The position numbers and the translations under genes were made by a program. The notes beneath the pieces are model-generated. The model did not search any database. It was not told the DNA's origin and saw only the letters and a list, made by a program, of their open reading frames with translations. This document shows positions 1 to 7,422 of a stretch of DNA of 64,000 nt, in pieces. Every line of letters begins with the position of its first letter. Within the stretch, counting starts at the first letter, position 1. Origin of the DNA: Sphingobacterium griseoflavum (GTDB lineage Bacteria; Bacteroidota; Bacteroidia; Sphingobacteriales; Sphingobacteriaceae); the NCBI RefSeq assembly GCF_014653155.1, contig NZ_BNAF01000006.1, positions 186,001-250,000 on the forward strand, in the 5' to 3' direction.

Positions 1-882
1 GGGCTACTAAAAGCAAATTTTCAGAAAGACAATGTTCGCGCCAATTTGGGTGTAGGTGTCGGTTCGTACATGAATGCTAACTATGCAGCCGAACCCGGCG
101 TTTTAAAAAATATATATCAAGCCAACGTGGGTTTTAAATTATCAAAAAATCACAACCTGTGGTTGGATGCAGGTATCCTGCCTTCGCACATCGGTTTTGA
201 GAGTGCCATCGCTGCGGATTGCTTTACCTTGACCCGCAGTATGCTGGCAGACAACTCGCCCTACTTTGAAACGGGAGCAAAGCTTTTCTATGGTTCGCCC
301 GATGGTAAATGGGATATGGCATTGCTGATCCTGAACGGCTGGCAACGTATACAACGTGTGGATGGTAATTCGACACCGGCCTTCGGACACCAATTGACCT
401 TCCGTCCGAGTGATCGTGTAACGCTAAACAGCAGTTCGTTCATTGGTAACGACATGCCCGATGAAAACCGCTTGATGCGCTATTTCCACAATTTCTACGG
501 TCAGTTTACTTTGAGCAACCAGTTTGCGCTCGTCGCCGGGTTCGATATCGGTGCGCAGCAGAAAGAGAAAGGCAGTAGCGATTACAACAGCTGGTATTCC
601 CCGGTATTGATTGCTAAATACTCACCGAGTAAACGTGTTCGTATCGCAGCACGTGGCGAATATTATCATGATAAAAGCCAGGTCATCGTGGCTACCGATT
701 CGGAGAACGGTTTCCAGACTTTTGGAGGTTCGTTGAATCTGGACTACCAGATTATGCCGAATTTGGTATGGCGTACCGAAGTAAAAACATTACATAGTGA
801 AGACCGGATCTTTATCGATCGGGATGGTGCACGGAATAGGGAAAATACCTTGGCCATTACATCCTTGGCGATACGTTTTTAA
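1..882 (+). CDS. Outer-membrane beta-barrel porin-like protein (5'-truncated by window edge)
   Basis: The reading frame is open from base 1 through the TAA at 880-882, so only the C-terminal 293 residues are visible and the true start lies upstream. The chain alternates short amphipathic strands rich in Tyr, Phe, Asn and Gly with turns and ends in IRF, the terminal-Phe signature of outer-membrane barrels inserted by BamA. It resembles the putative beta-barrel porin-2 (OmpL-like) group, which in Bacteroidota often accompanies kdp genes. The KdpD-type gene 64 bases downstream supports that setting. A passive or K+-related outer-membrane channel is inferred; substrate cannot be read from the sequence. 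A hairpin follows the stop codon. Confidence is good for a barrel and moderate for the family. Confidence 0.75.
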   Translation, partial: GLLKANFQKDNVRANLGVGVGSYMNANYAAEPGVLKNIYQANVGFKLSKNHNLWLDAGILPSHIGFESAIAADCFTLTRSMLADNSPYFETGAKLFYGSPDGKWDMALLILNGWQRIQRVDGNSTPAFGHQLTFRPSDRVTLNSSSFIGNDMPDENRLMRYFHNFYGQFTLSNQFALVAGFDIGAQQKEKGSSDYNSWYSPVLIAKYSPSKRVRIAARGEYYHDKSQVIVATDSENGFQTFGGSLNLDYQIMPNLVWRTEVKTLHSEDRIFIDRDGARNRENTLAITSLAIRF

Positions 883-896
883 TCGTATATTTATCC

Positions 897-927
897 ATAC
901 CCTCTCTGGTTTTGCCATGGAGGGTAT
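897..927 (+). terminator. Hairpin between the porin and kdpD genes
   Basis: ATACCCTC at 897-904 pairs with GAGGGTAT at 920-927, and a further TGG/GCC-type pairing can extend the stem around a T-rich loop. It sits 15 bases after the porin stop and 20 bases before the kdpD start. No clean T-tract follows, so it may act as a partial terminator or an mRNA-stabilising hairpin rather than a full stop. Confidence 0.5.
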
Positions 928-946
928 TATTAATTGAAACAACAGC

Positions 947-2068
947 ATGGACGAAAGAAGGAATCCCGAGCATTTTTTGGATCTTATCAAAAAGTCAAAG
1001 CGAGGAAAGTTCAAGCTTTATATCGGCATGAGTGCCGGGGTTGGTAAGACCTACCGCATGTTACAGGAGGCACATAGCCTTCTTCGCAATGGAATCGATA
1101 TACGTATTGCCTACATCGAAACGCATAGGCGAAAAGATACACACGCTTTGCTGGACGGGCTTCCGAGCATACCCCGTCGCAAGCTTTTTTACAAAGGGAA
1201 GGAACTGGAGGAGCTTGATATGCAGGGCGTGATCCGGTTGCGTCCCGAAGTAGTTATCGTGGACGAGTTGGCGCACACCAATATTGAGGGCAGCAAGCAT
1301 GAAAAGCGCTGGCAGGATGTCATGGAGATTTTGGATGCCGGTATCAATGTAATCAGTGCGGTCAACATCCAACATATCGAAAGTCTGAACGAGGAAGTTC
1401 GCGAAATTACCGGAGTCGTTGTTGCCGAACGCATTCCCGATAAGGTTGTCGATCAGGCCGATGAAGTGGTCAATATTGACCTTACGGCCGAAGAACTTAT
1501 CGAAAGGCTCAAGCAGGGGAAAATCTATGAACAGTCCAAGATCGCCCAAGCGCTACAAAATTTCTTTAAGAATGAACATATCCTGCAGCTTCGGGAGCTT
1601 GCACTGAAGGAAGTAGCGTCGCAGGTACAGCGCAAAGTAGAGACAGAGGTCGTTCAACATCGATTCATGAAAAAGGAACGCTTCTTGGCTTGCATCAGTT
1701 CCAATGAAGTTACTGCAAAAACGGTTATCCGGAAAACGGCAAGACTCGCAGGTTATTATAATAGTAACTGGTATGTGCTTTATGTGCAGCAGCCGCAGGA
1801 AAGTGTCGATCGTATCGCACTAGATAAACAACGCCATTTAATAAATAATTTTAAACTGGCTACCGAACTGGGCGCAGAGATCATCAAGGTGGAGGGTAGA
1901 AAGGTGGCTCGAGAGATTATGCTGCAATGTGAGCTTAGGAAGATAACGACGGTATGTATTGGCAAACCCCACCTGAACCTGGCCAAGGTTATTATGGCTA
2001 CCGATACCTTTCGGACGCTTCTGAACAAGCTGTCTAGTGACAATATAGATTTGGTAATTTTATCGTAA
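947..2068 (+). CDS. kdpD: KdpD sensor-domain protein without kinase core (split KdpD)
   Basis: This 373-residue protein corresponds to the cytoplasmic N-terminal half of KdpD only. A KdpD P-loop domain occupies about residues 20-230: Walker A is GMSAGVGKT (27-35) and the Walker B-like segment is VVIVDELAHTN (102-112). A universal-stress-protein-like domain fills about 240-373. E. coli KdpD is about 890 residues and adds four membrane segments and a kinase core; here the frame stops before these. The following gene, a histidine kinase, starts inside the stop codon (TAATG at 2066-2070), so the two are translationally coupled and probably form the functional sensor. The family senses K+ limitation and intracellular K+. 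Stand-alone KdpD sensors are common in Bacteroidota, so this is natural splitting rather than truncation. Confidence 0.9.
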   Translation: MDERRNPEHFLDLIKKSKRGKFKLYIGMSAGVGKTYRMLQEAHSLLRNGIDIRIAYIETHRRKDTHALLDGLPSIPRRKLFYKGKELEELDMQGVIRLRPEVVIVDELAHTNIEGSKHEKRWQDVMEILDAGINVISAVNIQHIESLNEEVREITGVVVAERIPDKVVDQADEVVNIDLTAEELIERLKQGKIYEQSKIAQALQNFFKNEHILQLRELALKEVASQVQRKVETEVVQHRFMKKERFLACISSNEVTAKTVIRKTARLAGYYNSNWYVLYVQQPQESVDRIALDKQRHLINNFKLATELGAEIIKVEGRKVAREIMLQCELRKITTVCIGKPHLNLAKVIMATDTFRTLLNKLSSDNIDLVILS

Positions 2069-3801
2069 TGAAAATAAAAACGAAGTTGACCATTGGCATC
2101 GGCATGCTGTTCTTGGTCATATTCATGCTGTCGGCACTGAGCGGCTGGTATTTTAACAGACTAAAGAAAGACACGGCTAACATTCTTGCCTCCAATTATA
2201 GTAGTCTAGAACATGTGCGCGGCATGCTTGGCGCTTTGGAAGATCTTTCGGAGGATCCGACGGCTTTTCCCCGGTTTGAGAAGTATTTGCAAAAGCAATT
2301 GTCCAATATCACTGAGGAAGGTGAACAGGAAACTACAGGTACGCTTGCACAACATTTTTTAGCGTTGCAGCAGGACAGTAGCAGCATAAAGGTAAAAACG
2401 GCTATACGCCGTGATCTAGGTGAGTTGTTGGATATTAACATGGAGTCTATAGGTCGTAAAGAAAAGATTGCCGAAAAGAATGCGAACACCGCAATCATTG
2501 TGATCTCTTTCGCAGGTACGCTGGGTTTTGTTGTAGCCTTTACATTGCTTATCAATTTGCCTCCCGCCATTGCTAATCCGATCAAAGAATTGACCGGCAG
2601 TATTCGAGAGATAGCCAACCAAAATTATCGCGAGCGTGTGCATTTTGAACGGCACGATGAGTTTGGAGAGCTTGCGCGTTCATTTAACAGCATGGCCGAA
2701 AAACTGGAGGAATATACAGAAAGCAAGTTGGATAAGCTTCTGCGCAGCAAAAAGCGTATCGAGGCTCTCATTGAGCAGATGCATGATCCTGTCTTTGGAC
2801 TTGACGAGTGTGAGCAGGTTATTTTCGCCAACCATGAGGCATTAAAAATTTCAGGCCTGAAGATTGAAGAAATCTTAGGGAAGAAGGTGCAGGAGATCGC
2901 CATGGGCAATGATCTCGTTCGGAATGTTTTCCAAGACATCGTTGGAAAAGACAATGCGCAGCAGCTGGATCGTGCAGCAATGAAGATCTATGCGGATAAT
3001 AAAGAAAGCTATTTTGAAAAGGAGATCATCGATATACATGTCGTACCCACCGGTGAACGAAACGCTCAGTCTATTGGGCATGTCGTGCTTCTGAAAAATA
3101 TTACGCCCTTTAAGGAACTGGATTTGGCTAAGACCAATTTCATTGGAACGGTATCGCATGAGTTTAAGACACCGATCGCTTCCATTCAGATGGGTGTCAC
3201 TTTGTTGGAGAATGAGCGTGTAGGTCCATTGAATCAGGAACAGCAGGATCTAGTAAACGGTATTCGCGAAGATACAGAACGTCTACTGGGTATCACCGGT
3301 GAGCTACTCCATATGGCGCAATTGGAAAGTGGATCGATCCAACTTAATCTGCACCCATCTGAAATTGTTCCGATCATAACATATGCGGTTAACGCAAATC
3401 GGTCGGCAGCTGTCCAGAAAAACATCGATCTGCTGGTCAATATCGAGCCGGGGCTAGACCAAGTATACGCAGATGATGAAAAGACAGCATGGGTGCTGAC
3501 CAACTTTGTTTCTAATGCGATTCGCTATTCGTACGAAAATGCATCCGTAAACATAGAGGTTCGACGTGTAAACGAAAAGGTTATATTTTCGGTCATTGAC
3601 CGAGGACAAGGTATTGAACCCAAATATCTGGACCGCGTATTCGAGCGATATTTCCGCATACCTGGAGCCAAAAAAGGGGGAACTGGCTTAGGACTGTCAA
3701 TTAGCAAGGAATTTATAGAAGCGCAGGGAGGGATGATTGGCGTTAAGAGTGAATATGGTGCAGGGTGTGTCTTTTATTTTGCGTTGAAAGGCGTCGGTTA
3801 G
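2068..3801 (+). CDS. Membrane sensor histidine kinase (HAMP-PAS-HisKA-HATPase), KdpD partner
   Basis: The 577-residue protein has a membrane segment at about 8-28, a roughly 115-residue helical periplasmic region, and a second membrane segment at about 145-165. HAMP follows (about 168-222), then a PAS domain (about 230-350), HisKA with SHEFKTP (phospho-acceptor His364) and a HATPase domain with an N box (NFVSNAIRYS), a G1 box (DRGQGI) and a G2 box (GGTGLGLSIS). It overlaps kdpD by one base. It is not the four-helix DUF4118 membrane module of classical KdpD, so its input domain differs. The nearest downstream regulator gene, 212 bases away, is the likely partner. A K+ or turgor response is inferred from context only. 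Confidence 0.88.
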   Translation: MKIKTKLTIGIGMLFLVIFMLSALSGWYFNRLKKDTANILASNYSSLEHVRGMLGALEDLSEDPTAFPRFEKYLQKQLSNITEEGEQETTGTLAQHFLALQQDSSSIKVKTAIRRDLGELLDINMESIGRKEKIAEKNANTAIIVISFAGTLGFVVAFTLLINLPPAIANPIKELTGSIREIANQNYRERVHFERHDEFGELARSFNSMAEKLEEYTESKLDKLLRSKKRIEALIEQMHDPVFGLDECEQVIFANHEALKISGLKIEEILGKKVQEIAMGNDLVRNVFQDIVGKDNAQQLDRAAMKIYADNKESYFEKEIIDIHVVPTGERNAQSIGHVVLLKNITPFKELDLAKTNFIGTVSHEFKTPIASIQMGVTLLENERVGPLNQEQQDLVNGIREDTERLLGITGELLHMAQLESGSIQLNLHPSEIVPIITYAVNANRSAAVQKNIDLLVNIEPGLDQVYADDEKTAWVLTNFVSNAIRYSYENASVNIEVRRVNEKVIFSVIDRGQGIEPKYLDRVFERYFRIPGAKKGGTGLGLSISKEFIEAQGGMIGVKSEYGAGCVFYFALKGVG

Positions 3802-4013
3802 TTAATTGATCTGATGAGGCACGATCGAGTAGCATCAAAGTAAAGATCGAGTTTTATTAAAAATAGAAAATTTGTTCGCATTTTTTAGACAATAATTCCT
3901 TTTCAATGATTACTTTTCACGACGTTTTCTAAGCTTGTTTTGGCATGTTGATGCACTTGCTCTTCTAGGAAACATTGGACGGGGCATAATTTTAATCGAA
4001 TAAAAATAAAAGA

Positions 4014-5366
4014 ATGAGCAAAATTCTTATTGTGGATGATGAGGATAAATTAAGGACGCTAGTGTCGCGAATTATTGCCGTGGAAGCCGATGGTTACGAG
4101 GTTTTTCAAGCTGGCTCTTTGGCGGAGGCTCGAAACAAAATCGCCCAGGTTGATGTTGACGTAATACTCTGCGATGTTAAATTGCCCGATGGTAATGGTG
4201 TCGACTTTATCGTGGAGATAAAAAAGAGCTTGCCATTGGCGGAGGTGATTCTTTTCACTGCGCATGGCAATATTCCGGATAGCGTTTCGGCGATAAAACA
4301 TGGAGCTTTTGACTATCTTACCAAAGGGGATGACAACAATAAGATATTGCCCCTGATCGGTCGTGCAGCGGAAAAGGTCAAGTTGGCTAAACGCGTGGCT
4401 CACCTAGAGAATAGAGCTTTTAGAAAATATTCTTTTGATAACGTATTGGGCAGCTCGCCGGCAATAAAAAAAGCGATAGAACTAGCCGGCAAAGTGGCTC
4501 CTCTTGATACTTCGGTGCTGTTGTTAGGCGAAACAGGAACGGGAAAAGAGGTTTTCGCGAATGCCTTGCATTTCGCAAGTAAGCGTAGTGATGCGCAGTT
4601 TGTCGCCATTAACTGCTCGGCTTTTAGCAAGGAACTTTTGGAAAGTGAACTTTTTGGCTACCGTGCAGGATCCTTTACCGGAGCACAGGGGGATAAGAAA
4701 GGACTCATCGAGGAAGCACATAAAGGGACCTTGTTTCTTGATGAGATCGGTGAGATGGGGGGCGATTTACAGGCTAAGCTATTGCGGCTTTTAGAATCGG
4801 GTGAATATCTAAAGATCGGTGAGACAAAGCCTCGCAGAGTGGATATTCGCATTGTTGCTGCGACGAACAGGAATTTGGAACAGGAAATCCAGAAAGGTAG
4901 TTTTCGTATGGATCTTTTTTATCGATTATCGACCTTTCAACTTGTCTTGCCGCCATTACGCAATCGGGTGGAGGACATCGATGAGCTGGTGCGGTCTTTT
5001 GCAAGCGGATTCGCCGCGAAAATCGGCAAGAAAAGCCCCGCTATATCGGATGAATTCCTAAATTCCTTGAAAATGTATCAATGGAAAGGAAATATACGTG
5101 AATTGAAAAACGTAATCGAGCGCAGTCTGATCTTGGCAGATGATGATTTGTTGGATACGCGAGATCTTCCCATGGAAATCTTGGAAGAAGCGGGACAAAT
5201 TGATGAAACATCTACCATGTTTGCACTTTCCACGGTCGAGAAGAAACATATAAAAAAGGTGCTTGGTCTTGTTTCCGGCAATAAAACCGAAGCAGCACGA
5301 CTGTTGCAGATTGGTCTGTCCACGCTCTACCGTAAAATAGAGGAATATGGTTTGAATAAACTATAA
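4014..5366 (+). CDS. NtrC-family sigma-54-dependent response regulator
   Basis: The 450-residue protein has three parts. The receiver domain (1-120) carries acidic residues DDED and phospho-acceptor Asp54. The AAA+ domain spans about 143-375, with Walker A GETGTGKE (172-179), the sigma-54 loop GSFTGA (219-224) and Walker B LFLDEIGEM. A Fis-type helix-turn-helix lies at about 408-447. The loop has Ser where most family members have Ala (GAFTGA), a conservative change that should still contact sigma-54. Activators of this class hydrolyse ATP to open sigma-54 holoenzyme promoters. Placed after the split KdpD and its kinase, it probably controls the kdp genes upstream, replacing the OmpR-type KdpE of proteobacteria. 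The ATG lies after an A/T-rich leader with no Shine-Dalgarno sequence. Confidence 0.9.
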   Translation: MSKILIVDDEDKLRTLVSRIIAVEADGYEVFQAGSLAEARNKIAQVDVDVILCDVKLPDGNGVDFIVEIKKSLPLAEVILFTAHGNIPDSVSAIKHGAFDYLTKGDDNNKILPLIGRAAEKVKLAKRVAHLENRAFRKYSFDNVLGSSPAIKKAIELAGKVAPLDTSVLLLGETGTGKEVFANALHFASKRSDAQFVAINCSAFSKELLESELFGYRAGSFTGAQGDKKGLIEEAHKGTLFLDEIGEMGGDLQAKLLRLLESGEYLKIGETKPRRVDIRIVAATNRNLEQEIQKGSFRMDLFYRLSTFQLVLPPLRNRVEDIDELVRSFASGFAAKIGKKSPAISDEFLNSLKMYQWKGNIRELKNVIERSLILADDDLLDTRDLPMEILEEAGQIDETSTMFALSTVEKKHIKKVLGLVSGNKTEAARLLQIGLSTLYRKIEEYGLNKL

Positions 5367-5431
5367 CCTGAAAAAAGAGAGAGACCATCTTGCATTGGGC
5401 CTATGAAATAATAAGGTTAGCTTTCGAGATT

Positions 5432-7057
5432 TTATTTGTTAATGGCGCCTATTTGCTTGACTTTCTCCTCAAAATTTTCGATCTCTGGCAGCACTTTGTT
5501 TTTCACTTTACTTTTGTAGTTGTAAATAGTTTGAATGGAATATTTCAAAAAAAGTGCTATCTGGTTTACGTCCGAAATTCCTAGCCGCATCAATGCAAAG
5601 ATTCTTAACTCTGTGCTTAGCCGGTTTTTTTCTAGATGATATTGTTCACCGGGACGCAGTAAGGTATTAAATTCTTTTAGAAAATTGGGATACATCTGAA
5701 AGAATGATCGATCGAAGCTAGCATACAGTTCCTCTGCATCTCTTTGCTGCGCACGACTAGAGATGTTCATGCGTTGAAGGTCTTCAATCTGTCCAGCTTT
5801 GATTTTTCGTTGGACACTTTTTCTGAATTCATCAAGCTTATCTAGATAAATACCACATTGATTAATATAATGACCAAGATAATGCTCACGAATTAAGTTC
5901 GCTTCATCCAAATGAATATTGACAAGTGTAAGTTGTTCATTGGCTACTTTAAGATGTTGTCGAGCTTCAGAAACCTTTTTTATCTGTTTGTACAGAAAGT
6001 ATAAGGTTAACATAAGCCCAAATACAAGGATACTCAAACCTATTGCAAATTGTCGTAAGTTTTCACTTTGTTGAGCAATCTTATGCAGGTACGTCGCTTG
6101 TATCAACGGCTGCGATCTAGCTATTACCGCATTTCTAAAGCGAGAATTGAAAAAGTTAGCATCCTCCAACGCTACATTGATATAGGTATAAGCGCGGTCA
6201 GTGTCACCGTGGTTTTTCAAGTATATTGCCAATTCCAGCAATGCTTCATTTTCTTTTACAGCTAATTTAACATCAGTAATTGCTGCCAATAATAGGTAAT
6301 ACTCTTTGAGGCGGTCGTTTCCAAGCTCCTCGTAAACGATAGAAAGGGCCATGGCCGACATGGCATAACCATGCGTGCCCGGCCGTTCATTCGCAAACAA
6401 CTGCGATTGAATATCTGCGGCCTCTGCAAAGGAACCCTTTGCCAATAGCTGGAATGATTTTTCTTTTTTATACATATCCGATCCTTTACCAAGTAGATGG
6501 ATCAGCGTATCTCGATACCGGTAATTCTCTTCCTTATAAAATGTAGTGTATTCATCATTTGCTGTGTATTTGATCAGGTTTTCATTATAGCGAATAATGC
6601 TCCAGCAATAAAATATTTTCAAATGCGTAGGCAAACTATTGTATGAAATAGAATCTAGCATATCCTGACTTTGTGTAAAAAGGCCGGACATTGCCAACAC
6701 AAACACCGATTTCAATTTGCTTTCTAGCAATAAGTGATGATTGTTAACGGAGGCTGCTAGATCGATATTTCTCTGGATGTAAACCAATGCCGAGTCACAT
6801 TTGAAAGACTGATATGCGGAGATGAGGTCATTTTGCAAACGTAAGCGTTCTGTGGCTGACATTGTTTTGGAAATGAGATTTTTCAAACTGTCGATTTGAT
6901 CTTCCTTCTGCTTGGTGTATACGCTCCGATCTTTAATAGCTTGATCTAGAACATGAAGAAGCGAATCGATAGTCGGATCTTTCGCCGTACCTAAAATTGG
7001 CAAAGAGAATAGAAGAATAAGTGTATGGGTTAGCAGTCGCTTTTTCACGAAAAACAA
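5432..7057 (-). CDS. DUF6377 membrane-anchored TPR regulator
   Basis: The 541-residue product starts with a signal peptide (about 1-23) and continues with TPR-like helical repeats (about 50-320). It has one membrane segment at about 333-355, a coiled coil, and a cytoplasmic C-terminal region (about 395-530). The last 70 residues, around ELRIFALMRLGISDVNQIALFLKYS, look like a LuxR-type helix-turn-helix. This layout matches the DUF6377 family, which in Bacteroidota sits beside glycan loci and is thought to join periplasmic sensing to DNA binding in one chain. It is divergent from the GH38-like gene that opens PUL 1, so it is the obvious candidate regulator of that locus. It converges on the NtrC-type gene with 65 bases between stops. 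Confidence 0.85.
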   Translation of the reverse strand: MFFVKKRLLTHTLILLFSLPILGTAKDPTIDSLLHVLDQAIKDRSVYTKQKEDQIDSLKNLISKTMSATERLRLQNDLISAYQSFKCDSALVYIQRNIDLAASVNNHHLLLESKLKSVFVLAMSGLFTQSQDMLDSISYNSLPTHLKIFYCWSIIRYNENLIKYTANDEYTTFYKEENYRYRDTLIHLLGKGSDMYKKEKSFQLLAKGSFAEAADIQSQLFANERPGTHGYAMSAMALSIVYEELGNDRLKEYYLLLAAITDVKLAVKENEALLELAIYLKNHGDTDRAYTYINVALEDANFFNSRFRNAVIARSQPLIQATYLHKIAQQSENLRQFAIGLSILVFGLMLTLYFLYKQIKKVSEARQHLKVANEQLTLVNIHLDEANLIREHYLGHYINQCGIYLDKLDEFRKSVQRKIKAGQIEDLQRMNISSRAQQRDAEELYASFDRSFFQMYPNFLKEFNTLLRPGEQYHLEKNRLSTELRIFALMRLGISDVNQIALFLKYSIQTIYNYKSKVKNKVLPEIENFEEKVKQIGAINK

Positions 7058-7422
7058 TCAAAAGGTTTACAATAGATCTGATTTGAAAGGTAGATAAAAA
7101 GCAGGAAATTTTCAATAACGCATCCATTTTATTGCTATTTTTTTGACGATCAAATCTCGGTTTTCTGGGTTTTAACCCCGAATGTACTGTTCAAATATGC
7201 TACAGAAAGTTTACCAAATCAACCATTTATAAAAATTGTAATATTTTGATAAATAGCATTTTGTGTGTTTTTTCTTTCTATAAAATTTTACTCTGGCTAT
7301 TCCAACAGACAAATCCTTGCGCATCCTTCTTTACATTTGCCATACCAAGTTTCAGACAAAGGCCATAAGACCTTTTGCTTGTGCACCATATAAATCTATT
7401 TATTGTAATAACGTCCGTGGAT
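7058..7422. promoter_or_regulatory. Divergent regulatory region of PUL 1, with a candidate -7 box
   Basis: This 365-base A/T-rich gap separates the divergent DUF6377 and GH38-like genes and must hold both promoters. On the plus strand TACATTTG at 7332-7339 matches the Bacteroidota -7 consensus TAnnTTTG exactly and lies 83 bases before the chosen GH38-like ATG. I see no good TTTG -33 element at the usual spacing. No exact -7 box was found on the minus strand. No gene or long repeat is visible. Confidence 0.4.

Noticed and set aside
3824..3852. GATCGAG repeated twice after the kinase gene
   Set aside because: A 7-base repeat in a 30-base span is expected by chance and shows no symmetry.
3941..3955. 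TGGCATG-N3-ATGCA, a possible sigma-54 promoter before the NtrC-type gene
   Set aside because: The GG-to-GC distance is one base short of the fixed spacing needed by sigma-54, and the -12 element is imperfect.
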